Part shown: positions 27,229-38,600 of the stretch, piece after piece | Layout of the letters: the number at the start of each line of letters is the position of its first letter | Position numbering within the stretch: the stretch's first letter is position 1 | NCBI GenBank assembly: GCA_024275575.1 | Contig: JAJRYV010000105.1 | Location: 1-64,000 of the forward strand | Direction of reading: 5' to 3' | Length of the DNA: 64,000 nucleotides | Source of the DNA: a bacterium | GTDB lineage: Bacteria > Zhuqueibacterota > Zhuqueibacteria > Zhuqueibacterales > Geothermadaptataceae | Position numbers and translations under genes: made by a program | The notes under the pieces: generated by a model | Database searches by the model: none | Seen by the model: only the letters and a program-made list of their open reading frames with translations | Told to the model about the DNA's origin: nothing

Positions 27229-29676
27229 TCATAAAATGAGCACCGGATCGATATCGATTCGGATTTTAACACCGCTCAAATCGCTGCCATCGGCGAATTC
27301 CTGCATGCAATCTTCGATATAGCGGCGGGCATTTTGCGCTCCGGGATCACGTTGTTTATCGCTTTTGATCACGAGTTGAAAGCGGTATCGTTCTTTCAAG
27401 CGGGAAAGTGCGGCCGGCGCCGGGCCGACAATTTTAAAATCAGCTTTTTTCCCGGCTAACAGAAATGCAAATTTTCGCGCGGCCTGCAAGGTCCGTTTTT
27501 CATCTTTATCGCTAAAGTGCAGCAATACCAGCCGGCTTGCGGGTGGATAACCCAGTGCTTTGCGCTCGTGGATTTCGGTTTTGGCAAAATTTAAAAAATC
27601 ATGCTTGCAGGCATATTGAATGCTCATATGCTGCGGCGACAATGTCTGGATGATGACTTCGCCCTGTCCATTTTTGCGCCCGGCGCGACCGGCCACCTGG
27701 GTCAGCAATTGGAAAGTGCGTTCCGTTGCACGGAAATCCGGCAGAAAAAGGCCGGTATCAGCTGAAATGACACCGACCAGGGTTACTTTTTCAAAGTCGA
27801 GCCCTTTGGCGATCATTTGTGTGCCGAGTAAAATATCGTATCGAAAATTGCCGAAATCGTTGAGAATTTTATCGTGGGCATGTTTGCGTCGCGTCGTATC
27901 CATATCCATGCGCACGATACGTGCGGCCGGAAAATGCTGTTGCAGGAAGGACTGCACCTGTTGCGTGCCGATACCGCGCTGCAAAATAATTGTGGAATTG
28001 CAGCCGCTGCATTGTTGCGGCAGTTGGCCGGCAAAATTGCAATAGTGACAGCGCATGATATTGCCCTGCTTGTGAAAACTCAGGCTGATATTGCAATTGG
28101 GGCACATCGTCACCTCGCCGCAGCGGCCGCACTGCACGATCGTCGCATAACCCCGGCGATTCTGCAACAAGATGATTTGCTCCTTATGTTGCAATTTTTC
28201 GCCGATTTTCTGCATCAATTTACTGGAAAGGACCAATTCGCCTTTTTCCCTTCCCGCAATTCTTTCGCGCGCCATATCGACAATGCTCACCCGCGGCAGC
28301 GGAATATCGGCAATTCTTTTCTTCAGCTCGATTAAAGTATATTTCCCTGTTTTGGCGTTAAAATAAGATTCCAGCGACGGGGTCGCCGAACCGAGCACCA
28401 CAACAGCATTTTCAAGTTTTCCGCGCACAACGGCAAGATCACGGCCATGGTAGCGTGGTGAATTATCGCTCTGTTTGTAGCTGCCCTCCTGCTCCTCATC
28501 GACGACGATCAGGCCAAGATTTTGCACCGGAGCGAGAACGGCCGAACGCGGGCCAACGACGACTTTACATTTGCCCTGTCGCAGACGCGTCCAGGCGGCG
28601 TATCGCTCACTTTTTGACATGCGACTGTGAATGACGCTGACATTATTTTGAAATTCACTGCGAAAGCGGAACACCGTCTGCGGCGTCAACGCAATTTCGG
28701 GAACGAGAACGATCGCCCCTTTGTCCATTTCCAAAGCTCGTCGCAGCACTTCGATATAGACCTGGGTTTTGCCGCTGCCGGTGACGCCGAGCAATAGAAA
28801 TGTTGCATTTTCATCAGCCAGTACCGGTTTGCTAATGGCGGTAACCGCCTTTTCCTGTTCTGCATTGAGCACCAGCCGGGAAGCCCGCGGGACTTGCAGT
28901 TCGCCGTAATAATCACGCAAGACGTTCCGGTCGAAAATTTCGACGAGCTGTTTTTTTTCCAGCGCCCGCGCCGTTTGTGAAGAGCATTCGGCCAGCTCGC
29001 ACAAGCGGCTGAGTTTTTCGAGGCCGCCTGCTTTGTCCAACGCCCGCAACATCAGCGCCTGACGTGGACTGCGCTTCGATAGGCCCTCGAACTCTGCTGC
29101 AGCCGGTTTGTGGGTTATTTTAATAAATTTGATTTTTCGCTCATAGTTTTGTCGCCCGACAATTTCCTGGTGCAAATTGACAAATCCTTCATCAACCAGT
29201 TTGGAGAGATTGTAATAAAACCCTCGGCTACCGACCAGCTTTTTCAAATGATCCAGCCGTAGTGATTCGTGTTGAGCAATGGTTGTGACGATTTTTCGTT
29301 GTAAAATCGACGAACCGGCGGCAGGCAAGTCCTTGCTCGTTTTTGCATACGTCTTCGCTTGCAGCATTAAACCGGCGGGTAAAAAAGCACGAATTGCCTC
29401 ACCCAGGCTACATAAATAATAATCAGCCATCCAGCGGGCGAGTTCGAGCAATTCCCTGGAAATCACCGGTTCAGAATCAAACGCATCGAGGATAGGGCGA
29501 ATTTTGGTATCCGCCGGAGCGGGAACCTGCGTTTCGATGATAAATCCGGTTAGAACACGGTGGCCAAAGGGCGCCAGAACACGGCAGCCAACTTGTGCCG
29601 AATCCTGCAATTCCTGCGGTATAGCGTAAGTAAACCGCTGATTTTTCGGAATGGGAAAAACGACATTAATGAGCAT
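27229..29676 (-). CDS. priA: Primosomal protein N' (PriA helicase)
   Basis: An 815-residue replication-restart helicase. The N-terminal DNA-binding domain begins INVVFPIPKNQRFTY. The helicase core has Walker A GVTGSGKTQ and VDEEQEGSYKQ. Paired zinc sites fall in CGRCGE, CPNC, CHYC and CSGC. The C-terminus is conserved. Length and motif order are standard. Confidence 0.96.
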   Translation of the reverse strand: MLINVVFPIPKNQRFTYAIPQELQDSAQVGCRVLAPFGHRVLTGFIIETQVPAPADTKIRPILDAFDSEPVISRELLELARWMADYYLCSLGEAIRAFLPAGLMLQAKTYAKTSKDLPAAGSSILQRKIVTTIAQHESLRLDHLKKLVGSRGFYYNLSKLVDEGFVNLHQEIVGRQNYERKIKFIKITHKPAAAEFEGLSKRSPRQALMLRALDKAGGLEKLSRLCELAECSSQTARALEKKQLVEIFDRNVLRDYYGELQVPRASRLVLNAEQEKAVTAISKPVLADENATFLLLGVTGSGKTQVYIEVLRRALEMDKGAIVLVPEIALTPQTVFRFRSEFQNNVSVIHSRMSKSERYAAWTRLRQGKCKVVVGPRSAVLAPVQNLGLIVVDEEQEGSYKQSDNSPRYHGRDLAVVRGKLENAVVVLGSATPSLESYFNAKTGKYTLIELKKRIADIPLPRVSIVDMARERIAGREKGELVLSSKLMQKIGEKLQHKEQIILLQNRRGYATIVQCGRCGEVTMCPNCNISLSFHKQGNIMRCHYCNFAGQLPQQCSGCNSTIILQRGIGTQQVQSFLQQHFPAARIVRMDMDTTRRKHAHDKILNDFGNFRYDILLGTQMIAKGLDFEKVTLVGVISADTGLFLPDFRATERTFQLLTQVAGRAGRKNGQGEVIIQTLSPQHMSIQYACKHDFLNFAKTEIHERKALGYPPASRLVLLHFSDKDEKRTLQAARKFAFLLAGKKADFKIVGPAPAALSRLKERYRFQLVIKSDKQRDPGAQNARRYIEDCMQEFADGSDLSGVKIRIDIDPVLIL

Positions 29677-29767
29677 AGCAAGTTTAATTTAGCGGAAGCG
29701 CAAAAGGGGTTGAGTTGAATTAACGCAATTAGTTGGAATTTTTGCAGAAAAGCAAGATCAAAATAAA

Positions 29768-29790
29768 AAGGCCTTCTGAATGAAGGCCTT
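29768..29790 (-). terminator. Rho-independent terminator after sigma factor gene
   Basis: A perfect 9-bp stem AAGGCCTTC / GAAGGCCTT with a 5-base loop is followed on the minus strand by TTTTATTTT, 10 bp past the sigma gene stop. Confidence 0.92.
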
Positions 29791-29799
29791 AAATATCTT

Positions 29800-30657
29800 T
29801 TAGCCGAGATATTTGCGCAGCGGTTCCAGGCGCGAGCGGTGACGCAGCCGGCGCAGCGCCTTTTCCTTGATCTGCCGCACCCGTTCCCGGGTTAACTTGA
29901 AATGCTCACCGATCTCTTCCAGCGTCAATGGCCGGTCGCCATCGAGGCCGAAATACAAGCGGATGATTTCCGCTTCCCGTGGTTTTAAAGTCGAAAGCAC
30001 CTTTTCAACTTCAACCTGTAACGATTCGATCATCAGCGTATCATCCGGCGGAGCATAGCGATCGCTTTCCAGCACATCGAGCAGGCTGTTACCGTCTTCT
30101 TCTTTAAAAGGCTCATCGAGAGAGAGGTGACGTGCTGAGGTTTTCAACACGTCAGCGACTTCAAACTCGGTCATTTCCATCTGATCGGCGACCTCTTCCA
30201 TGCTGGGTTCACGGCCATATTTTTTCTCCAACTTTTCCAATGCACGGCCGACTTTGTTGATGGCGCCGACGCGGTTCAGTGGCAAGCGGACAACACGGGA
30301 TTGCTCGGCGAGTGCCTGCAGAATAGACTGCCGAATCCACCAGACGGCGTAAGATATAAACTTGAAGCCGCGGGTCTCATCAAAGCGCTGTGCTGCTTTA
30401 ATCAGACCGAGATTGCCTTCGCTGATCAAATCCTGCAAAGGCAGGCCCTGCCCCTGATATTCTTTCGCCACACTGATGACAAAGCGCAAGTTTGCTTTAA
30501 CCAGCAAGTCGAGAGCGTTGGAATCATTTTTTCTGATTCGGCAAGCAAGTTCAACCTCCTGCTCCGGAGCAAGAGGAGAATAGCCGCCGATTTCTTCAAG
30601 GTACTTCTCGATAGATTGTCTTGTGCGAGTTTCATTTACTTTCGGTTTTTTCGCCAT
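29800..30657 (-). CDS. rpoD: Primary-type sigma-70 factor (short RpoD)
   Basis: A 285-residue sigma factor without the long N-terminal region 1.1. It has region 1.2 ([15 protein letters not shown]) and region 2 ([20 protein letters not shown], then [16 protein letters not shown], which reads the -10 element). Region 3 is followed by region 4 ([23 protein letters not shown], contacting -35). The size matches the short housekeeping RpoD of Bacteroidetes and relatives. It is transcribed alone with its own terminator. An RpoS-like alternative is less likely because all primary-sigma blocks are intact. Confidence 0.93.
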   Translation of the reverse strand: MAKKPKVNETRTRQSIEKYLEEIGGYSPLAPEQEVELACRIRKNDSNALDLLVKANLRFVISVAKEYQGQGLPLQDLISEGNLGLIKAAQRFDETRGFKFISYAVWWIRQSILQALAEQSRVVRLPLNRVGAINKVGRALEKLEKKYGREPSMEEVADQMEMTEFEVADVLKTSARHLSLDEPFKEEDGNSLLDVLESDRYAPPDDTLMIESLQVEVEKVLSTLKPREAEIIRLYFGLDGDRPLTLEEIGEHFKLTRERVRQIKEKALRRLRHRSRLEPLRKYLG

Positions 30658-31176
30658 TAGTTCTCTCAAATATTGGTCTTAATTCATTCTTTCCTGGAAA
30701 ATTTGTCAATAGCTTGTCGCAGGGGGCAAAATAATTGCGGGAAAAAGTTTAATTCAGTTAATATATATACGCAATTTTTTGAATGTATGCGGAGACGTTC
30801 TGCCTGATAATGCAGAACGAAGATCAATCGGGTTAAGCAATTCCAATGAAGTTTTATTGCACCGGTTTTCAAGAAACACCCAGGTTTAGAGGCCGTTCTG
30901 ATGATCTATATTTTGAAACTTCAACATCCCAGCGGTGCGCACTAAACACTTGAGATTTAGACTGTGCAGGTGCAGGAAAGATTTCACAGATGAAGGACGC
31001 GTTGTATCATTTTCCTGTAAATATTTCAAACCAGACAAAGCAGTGTTAAATATAAATATTTCATCTCAGGATGTCAAGAATTAAAAAATGCATACTGTTT
31101 AAATTAAGTCATATTTCCGCTGAATGCAGAATAAGATCCGCCCGTTTTCCGTTTTTTTGAGGATACAGCATTCCCT
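30658..31176. other. Intergenic region upstream of rpoD
   Basis: About 520 bp without a credible gene. It is strongly AT-rich at 30750-30790 and 31030-31110. It must hold the rpoD promoter and the end of the histidine kinase transcript; no clear terminator stem was seen. Confidence 0.35.
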
Positions 31177-32964
31177 CTACTGCATCAGAGGGATGTAAAC
31201 CGAAATGGCCGTGCCCTTTCCCGCTTCGCTCTCAACCCTGATCAACCCGCCATGCTCCTCGATAATTTGCTGCGCCACCGGCAGCCCCAGACCGGTTCCA
31301 CTCGCTTTGGTCGAGTAATAAAAATCAAAAATATGTTTTACGATTTTTACCGGAATGCCTTTGCCGGTATCGCGAAAAACTATTTTCGCCACATTGGGCC
31401 GGTCATGGTCGGATAGCCGCGTTCTCCCACACTCGATGGTCAGTTTGCCGCCACCGGGCATCGCCTGGGCTGCGTTGATCATAATATTTAAAAAAACCTG
31501 CTTCAATTTATTGCTGTCGACAAAGACGACGATGTCTTCCTCGGCAAATGTGCGCGAAGTACGAATGCCCTGCCGCAATAATATGGGTTGCTGTGATTTG
31601 ATGATTTCATCGATCAAATTAGTCAAATTACATTCACTTTGCTCCAATTTTGGCGGTTTGGCAATCATTAAAAAATTGCTAACAAGTTCATCTACCCTTT
31701 TTATTTCACTGACGACAACATTATGGTAATGATCCATTTTTTCAGTATCAGCCTTGTTTTTATTATACCCGCGACGGAGAATTTGCATATTGATTACCAT
31801 CGAGTTTAGCGGATTACGAATCTCATGCGACAGCACGGAAGCCAGCTTGCCCAGCGTTTCCAGACGTTCTGTGCGTTTGAGCTGATTTTGAATGGTGCGT
31901 AATTTTGCCGACATTTTATTGATATGCACCGCCAGTTGGGAAATCTCATCTTTGCCGAGCGGTTCAATTCGATAGAACAAATCACCACTGGATATTTTTG
32001 TAATACCGGTCACGAGCCGGTCGATTGGCCGTAAAAAATTTCGCGTATATAAAAAAGCCACAAGCGTTGCTGCCGCCAGCCCGACGAGCATGAGCATGAG
32101 CACCTGATATTGCATGCGTTTCGCCGGTGCAAACGCCTCGCTGGTGGGTTGCTGTAAAACGATACCCCAGTGCATCGAAGAAATAGGCGCGTAAGCCATG
32201 ATCATTTCGACACCTTCCGGTGTTTTATGCAAAAGGCTGGAGCTGTTCCCGGCACGAACATCCTTGATGATCACTTCATCCTGCAAACTGGCGGCAGCGA
32301 GCACCTTGGTACGATCGGTGTGCGCCAGATATTGCCCGTCTCCTTTGAAAATAAAAGCCTCACCCTGCTCACCCAGCACCTTGTTTTCATTAAAACTATC
32401 GACAAGCGTCCAGAGCTCGCGCAGATCGACTTCGGCGCACAGGGCACCGACTATCTGATCAAAACGATCAGTGATGATTTCACCAAGGTCCATGATCAGC
32501 AGATTTTCTTCGGAAAGATAGACCTCTGAAGCGTAGGAGCCCTGCTGTTTGATCGGATTAAATTTAGATTTCGGGAAAATCTCTGAATCACTATAGAGGC
32601 CGGTTGAACTGAGGATTTCACCGTCGGCCGAGGTTACCACCAGGCTGCGGAACACGGGATATTTCAAGTAAACGTCCCCGAGCAGCAAGTTTTTGCCAAT
32701 CTTGCTCATCTCGAAAAAGTCGGGATTTTCAACGATAATGCGCAAAATATCGCGAATGCTTTCGAGACGCTGTTCAACCTGTTTTGAGGCGCGATTTGCA
32801 ATTTCGAGATTGCGGTGCTTAATCGTCTCCTCGATGGAACGTTTTGCCGCCTGCGACAGGATATGTCCGGTCAGGAAAAGTGGAATGACCACAAGAAATA
32901 TATGGGAAACCAGAAGGCGGGTGAGCAAATTGTGCGGAAATTTTCGGTTTTTTTTTTGCGCCAT
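31177..32964 (-). CDS. Membrane sensor histidine kinase (dCACHE-HAMP-HisKA-HATPase)
   Basis: A 595-residue sensor kinase. TM1 is about 15-37, followed by a roughly 245-residue periplasmic region with double-CACHE features (SLVVTSADGEILSS, ALCAEVDLRELW, GEAFIFKGDGQYLAHT). TM2 is about 286-307, then HAMP. The phospho-acceptor His is near residue 380 (SHEIRNPLNS), and the ATP domain has the N box (NIMINAAQAM) and G boxes (DTGKGIP, GTGLGL). It begins a few bases after a solute-binding protein gene, so that protein may present the ligand. There is no cognate response regulator next door; the NtrC-type regulator elsewhere in the window is one candidate. Confidence 0.93.
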   Translation of the reverse strand: MAQKKNRKFPHNLLTRLLVSHIFLVVIPLFLTGHILSQAAKRSIEETIKHRNLEIANRASKQVEQRLESIRDILRIIVENPDFFEMSKIGKNLLLGDVYLKYPVFRSLVVTSADGEILSSTGLYSDSEIFPKSKFNPIKQQGSYASEVYLSEENLLIMDLGEIITDRFDQIVGALCAEVDLRELWTLVDSFNENKVLGEQGEAFIFKGDGQYLAHTDRTKVLAAASLQDEVIIKDVRAGNSSSLLHKTPEGVEMIMAYAPISSMHWGIVLQQPTSEAFAPAKRMQYQVLMLMLVGLAAATLVAFLYTRNFLRPIDRLVTGITKISSGDLFYRIEPLGKDEISQLAVHINKMSAKLRTIQNQLKRTERLETLGKLASVLSHEIRNPLNSMVINMQILRRGYNKNKADTEKMDHYHNVVVSEIKRVDELVSNFLMIAKPPKLEQSECNLTNLIDEIIKSQQPILLRQGIRTSRTFAEEDIVVFVDSNKLKQVFLNIMINAAQAMPGGGKLTIECGRTRLSDHDRPNVAKIVFRDTGKGIPVKIVKHIFDFYYSTKASGTGLGLPVAQQIIEEHGGLIRVESEAGKGTAISVYIPLMQ

Positions 32965-32970
32965 CACTTG

Positions 32971-34239
32971 CTATTTTTTCCTGCCGATTTGCCACTGATC
33001 AAGCGGTTTCAGACTGCCATCGTAATAATTTGCCAATTGCTCCGTATTAAAGAGATGATAAAGATACCAGCGAAAACTCAAATAGGTCGCGATACATTTC
33101 TGATTGGTGATGACCTGTAACCGGTCGATGGCGGGCTTGCGTGCGTTTTTCGGTATGCGCAGAACCCGTTTATAGGTACGATTGAAATTGGCGTTCCTAA
33201 ACTTGATAAAGCTTGTTTCAGGATTGACAAAAAAATCGTAAAGCGCAAAATGAGTTTCTTCAAAATGATGATGCCAGAGCACGGCGTCAAAATTACCGGA
33301 TTGTGTATTATCGTTCAACTCAACCATGGTTTGCGGCACGAGAATCACTTCCATGCCGCGCAGGTTTAAATCACGTCTGATTTTGGTGGCCAGGGTCTGC
33401 TCGAGTTGTACACCTTTTTGAAAAGCCAGGCGAAAAGTCAGCTTGCGGCCGTTTTTCTCAAAGATTTCATCGGTATTGAGGCGCCAGCCGTCATTTTTCA
33501 GAATCAGCACGGCACGTCGCGGAGAATAATTATATTGCTCAATCCCTTCGCCGGCAGGATAATATTCGTTATCCGGTTCGTACGGGCTGCCTTTGGCTAC
33601 CTCCCCCTGGTTTTGCAAAATTTTTTCTTCGATTTCATTTTTTTTGATGGAAAAAGAAATCGCCTGGCGCACCACTGTGTTTTTCAAAACCGGGTGATTT
33701 AAGTTATACAAAATCATATCGACGGTATTGTGCGGCAGGCGGATGGGAATCGGCTGCATCCCATGTAAATCAGGCAAATATTTATCGACGACTTTACGCG
33801 ACCGGAAAACGGTGTAATCCACTTTACCCAGCAACAAAGCACGCAATAAATCAGAGTCGCTTTCGAAGAAACGGTAAAAAACCACATCGACGCCGGAGAA
33901 TGAATTGTGCGGCACTTTTTTCAGCTGCACACCCAGCCAATCTGAAGAATACTCGGCAACTTCAAAAGGCACATTGCCGGTTTTGTTGCTGAGAATCGTA
34001 AATGTCCCCTGACTTAAATTTATCGTAATATTGCGCGGATCATATTCCCCTTTCAGCAAACCAATCGTCAGGGTGCTCCTGGCAGAATAACTATCGGGAA
34101 AACGCTGATAGGTTAGATTCTGCGCTGCCACGGGATAAACCGCAGCACCGCCCAAAACCAACGCCAGCAGAAATTTGCAGCGCTCATAATTATAGCGGCT
34201 TAAATGAAAGCGAATCAATTTTGTTTGATTAAATTGCAT
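32971..34239 (-). CDS. Periplasmic solute-binding protein, family 5 (peptide-type), no permease nearby
   Basis: A 422-residue exported protein resembling extracellular solute-binding proteins of ABC peptide/nickel systems: FFESDSDLLRALLLGKVDYT, NLNHPVLKNTVVRQAISFSI, SPRRAVLILKNDGW. It has a cleavable signal peptide (cleavage near VAAQ, about residue 40) and no lipobox. It is shorter than usual peptide-binding proteins (over 500). No ABC permease or ATPase flanks it. It lies between threonine aldolase (11 bp) and the sensor kinase (a few bp) in one unit, so it more likely delivers a ligand to that kinase than feeds a transporter. Both start choices (TTG at 34245, ATG at 34239) lack a strong ribosome site. 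Confidence 0.85.
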   Translation of the reverse strand: MQFNQTKLIRFHLSRYNYERCKFLLALVLGGAAVYPVAAQNLTYQRFPDSYSARSTLTIGLLKGEYDPRNITINLSQGTFTILSNKTGNVPFEVAEYSSDWLGVQLKKVPHNSFSGVDVVFYRFFESDSDLLRALLLGKVDYTVFRSRKVVDKYLPDLHGMQPIPIRLPHNTVDMILYNLNHPVLKNTVVRQAISFSIKKNEIEEKILQNQGEVAKGSPYEPDNEYYPAGEGIEQYNYSPRRAVLILKNDGWRLNTDEIFEKNGRKLTFRLAFQKGVQLEQTLATKIRRDLNLRGMEVILVPQTMVELNDNTQSGNFDAVLWHHHFEETHFALYDFFVNPETSFIKFRNANFNRTYKRVLRIPKNARKPAIDRLQVITNQKCIATYLSFRWYLYHLFNTEQLANYYDGSLKPLDQWQIGRKK

Positions 34240-34250
34240 GCCCAATCGAT

Positions 34251-35276
34251 CTACGCTTGAACTAATTTGACGATGATTTGTGCCGCCTGAATGACCTCGC
34301 TCCGCGTGACGTCAAGGTGAGTGACAGCGCGAATACTGCGCGGCCCCATAGCATGCACCAGAACTCCTTTTTCCTGCAGTTGCACAGCAATTTTACTCGC
34401 TTCAAAATCCCCCGGCAAATGAAACATGATGATATTTGTCATCACACTTTCCGTATTGAGGGAAATTGCCGAGGATTCGGCGAGAATTTCGGCGAAAGCT
34501 TTCGCTTTTGCATGGTCTTCCGACAGTCGGGGGAAATTATGATCGATGGCATAAATCGCTGCAGCTGCGAGATAGCCAACTTGCCGCATAGCGCCACCGA
34601 ATTGTTTGCGACAACGCAGGGCCTCGGTTATAAATTCCTGTGAACCGGCGATTATGGAACCGACCGGTGCACCGAGGCCTTTTGAAAAACACATTGAAAG
34701 CGAATCAAAAAAACGGGAAAAGACATCGAGGGCGATTCTCGAGGCAGCACCGGCATTCCACAGGCGGGCGCCATCGAGATGCATTTTGAGGGCGTTGTCG
34801 TTCGCGAATCGGGCAATTTGTTCGATAGTTTCGAGAGGCAGGATAGTGCCGCCGGCGAGATTGTGCGTATTCTCCAACGCGATCACCGTCGTCCGCGGGT
34901 AATAATGCGCCCCCGGGCGGACTGCTGCTTCAATTTGCTCCACAGTGATCAGCCCCGCTTGCCCCGGCAAGCGCTGCACCTGTATGCCCGATAACTTGGC
35001 CAGCGCACCGCTCTCAAAATGGAAGATATGCGCATCAGCCTCACAAATCACCTCGTCACCCGGCTGGGTCAACACGTTGAGACAAATTTGATTCGCCATG
35101 GTGCCGCTCGGTACGAAGAGCGCAGCTTCTTTGCCCAGCATCTTCGCCACTTTTTTCTGCAATTCCTGCACCGTCGGGTCTTCACCGTAGACATCATCCC
35201 CGACTTCCGCTTGCATCATGGCGGTCAACATTGCTTTTGAGGGTTTTGTGACAGTATCACTCCGCAAATCAATCAT
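34251..35276 (-). CDS. ltaE: Low-specificity L-threonine aldolase
   Basis: A 341-residue PLP enzyme cleaving L-threonine/allo-threonine to glycine and acetaldehyde. It starts [13 protein letters not shown], the standard N-terminus. [22 protein letters not shown] and the PLP lysine motif [14 protein letters not shown] are all present. The open frame extends 50 codons upstream but is not family-like. It is the first gene of a unit with the solute-binding protein and kinase, perhaps only by chance. Confidence 0.94.
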   Translation of the reverse strand: MIDLRSDTVTKPSKAMLTAMMQAEVGDDVYGEDPTVQELQKKVAKMLGKEAALFVPSGTMANQICLNVLTQPGDEVICEADAHIFHFESGALAKLSGIQVQRLPGQAGLITVEQIEAAVRPGAHYYPRTTVIALENTHNLAGGTILPLETIEQIARFANDNALKMHLDGARLWNAGAASRIALDVFSRFFDSLSMCFSKGLGAPVGSIIAGSQEFITEALRCRKQFGGAMRQVGYLAAAAIYAIDHNFPRLSEDHAKAKAFAEILAESSAISLNTESVMTNIIMFHLPGDFEASKIAVQLQEKGVLVHAMGPRSIRAVTHLDVTRSEVIQAAQIIVKLVQA

Positions 35277-35684
35277 GATATTCTTATATTTTAAGGTGCT
35301 AATTCTGATCACATTAAAATTGTGCTGTCGGCAATTGCAAACTGGCCGAAAAAAAACGATGACCCGCTTTGCCGGGATGAAAATACTCCAGCTAATTATT
35401 TTAATGTTTTCAATAACATAATGCAACTAAAAACTACATTAACATTATTTCTATAAGATACTTTCCGTTTTTCACAAAACTTGCGGTTTTAATCCTTACA
35501 GCTCATTTTGAATAATTTTTTTTGAACGTTTCGTTCTGATTGTATTCTTTTACGTGTCCGCTAAAATTAATACAGTTTTAGATGAAAAATATAGTATCAT
35601 TGTGAATAAAATCGAATTTTCTTCCGTTCCATAGACAAAGCATATTACTCCGGAGCCATTTTCATTCGATCAGGAAAACTAACG
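35277..35684. other. Divergent promoter region
   Basis: About 400 bp of AT-rich sequence between divergently transcribed ltaE and the subtilase gene. No credible ORF was seen. It should hold promoters for both. Confidence 0.45.
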
Positions 35685-38600
35685 ATGACCCTATTCAGGA
35701 ACCTGTCCCGGCAAAAATTATGGTTATTATTGCTCTTTCCATCATTTTATGCCCTTTTTTTCAATCCTGCCCCTGTGCTGTCATTTTCCAAGGGCAAAAT
35801 GATGAGTTTAAAAAAACAGAAAAAACCACAGCGACGTCCGGGGATCGTGCCTGGCGTGATCATAGTCAAGCTAAAAAATTCGTCGGCGCTGGCCAAAGCA
35901 GCCGGGCCGGCGGGTCTGCCATCAATTGCAGAAAAAATTGCGGCCGGCGGAATCACGGACATCATTCCGCTTGCTCCCCAGGCCATGCGCTCCAGCAGCG
36001 GCATGCTTAAAAATATATTCTATTTCAAATTTCCCAAATCCGAAGACCCGCAAAAAATGGCAACCCGCTTTGCCCATGATCCCCATGTCGAATATGCCGA
36101 ACCCAAACGTATCCATTACATCACCGCGACGCCGAACGACGATCTCTATTTCAGGCAAACATATGCCGGGGCTATCGCCATCGAGGCGGCGTGGGATATC
36201 ACCAAAGGCGAACAGGGAGATGTCGTCATCGCCATCGTCGACGGCGGCACGGATTGGGAGCACGTCGACCTCAAAGACAACATCTGGGCCAATCCCGGCG
36301 AAATTGCTGGCAACGGTATTGACGATGACAATAACGGTTATATCGACGATGTTCGCGGCTGGAATTTTAACAACAACTCCAACGACCCCACCGGCCCGGC
36401 CGCACAGCCGACAAACCAAAACCACGGCACACACACTGCGGGCATTGCGGTAGCGCGGGCGAACAACGGCGCCGGCGTTGCCGGTATGAGCTGGAATAGC
36501 AAACTCATGCCTGTTTGCACCGCTGCAATCGGCGAGGATGGTTCCATCGGATTTGGTTTTGAGGGTATCTTGTATGCGGTAGAAAACGGCGCTGACATCG
36601 TCAACTGCAGCTGGGGTAGTGCCGGTTCACCTTCGCAGTTCGAGCAGGACGTCATCGATTTTGCGACAATGAACGGCACCCTCATCGTTGCGGCGGCCGG
36701 GAACGAGAATTCGAATAACGACCTCATCCCCTTTTATCCGGCCCAGTATAATCACGTCCTTTCCGTCGGCGGGACAAGTGACAAAGATGACAAGGTTACC
36801 AGCTCCAATTACGGTCTTACTGTTGATGTATTCGCCCCCGGCCTGGCTGTTTACAGCACCATGCACGGCAACAATTACGGCTCAAACACTGGCACTTCCA
36901 TGGCTTCTCCGGTGGTTGCCGGCATAGCGGCGCTGGTCAAAACAAAAAATCCGCAAATGACGCCGGCACAAATTGAAGAGCAAATCCGCCAGTCTGCCGA
37001 TTGGGTATCATTCACCAATCAGAACGCACGCAATACGCTGGCAAAAGGCCGCATCAATGCTTATAAAGCCTTGACCGCCACCGGCCTCAAAGCTGTGCGC
37101 CTCACCAATCTGACTTTTCAGGACTCCGGCGGCAACGGCGTGATCAACGAGGGTGAAACAATCGACCTGCTGCTCGAATTTACCAGCATTCTCGGCCCCG
37201 CAGATAACGTAACAATCAAACTGCAAACAAATAACCTTGAGGTGCAAATCGTTGAGAATGAAAAGACGATTGCAGCAATTGCCAAAGGCGAGACTGTGAC
37301 GCTGCCTTTTACATTTCACATCGCCAACGGCACCGCCGATAATACCAGCCTGCTTTTCTATGTTCACACAACTGCTGATAATTATGCGGATTATGAAATT
37401 ATTCGCTTTAAAATCCGGCCGCCGGTCTTTAAAAACCATGATAACGGGATATTGCAGGTTTCCATCACTTCCTGCGGCAATATCGGCTTCACCGGATATG
37501 CCGATGAAAACGACATCAACGGGTTTTCTTTTCTCGACAACGGGACGGGTTTTGTTTTTAAAGGCCGCAACACGCTCTACGAAGCCGGTTTGCTGGTGGG
37601 TGTATCGCAAACGCAAATTTCCAACTCGGTCCGCCCCGTCAATCAAAATCGTTTTTATGAATTTACTACGGCTGATGATTCCAGCCTGACTATCAAAAAT
37701 GCAAGCGGATATTCGACCGAACACGGGACTGTCGCTATTTTCGACTCCCTGGCGCCCAATCCCATCGGATTAAAAATCGTGCAGGACTCTTATATTTATC
37801 ATGATGAACCGTACACTGATTTTCTCATCATCAAATACACGATCACCAACCAGAACAGCACGCCTTTGCACAATCTTTTTGCCGGTATTTTTATCGATTG
37901 GGATATTAATGAAACAGCGGTCGATTTCGCTCGTTTTCTGGCTGATCAAAATTTGGGCTGGGTACAAAATACGCTGGACGCCCCCACTGTGCTTTCCGGA
38001 ACGATGCTGCTGAACCCGGAAGTTGGTTTCGGCTTTCGTGCGATAAACAACAATGAAATAAATGACGCCTTCACAGATTTGGAAAAATGGACTATGCTCA
38101 GCTCCGGCGTGCAAACTGAGAGCTTGAACAACATGGATGTATCGACGCTGCTTTCCGCCGGGCCGCTCGATTTCGCAGCCGGGGAATCGAAAGAGGTCGC
38201 ATTCGCTCTCGTTGCCGGTGAATCGCTCATCGATTTAAGGATCAACGCGGCGGCGGCAAAATCTCTCTGGGAAAACAATCTTATTCCGGCATCCGACAAG
38301 CGCGCGCCATTGACGACAACTTCCATTTTTCTCAACCCGGTCAACAGCAAATATGCCAACATCACGGTCATCTCCGATAAGTCTTTGTTGGAACCGCCGC
38401 TGGTTAAGCTGATATCTCACACAGACACACTGCAAATTGCCATGACGCCGATTTCCAAAACCAAAACAGAATTTGCCGGCAACCATGAATTTGGCACTAC
38501 AGGGATTCACCAACTCGAGACTTCGGTTAAACCACGCTTCGGCAGCGATACCACCGCCACCCGCGAATTCACATTGGCCGCTTTTTCGCCGGGAAAATCA

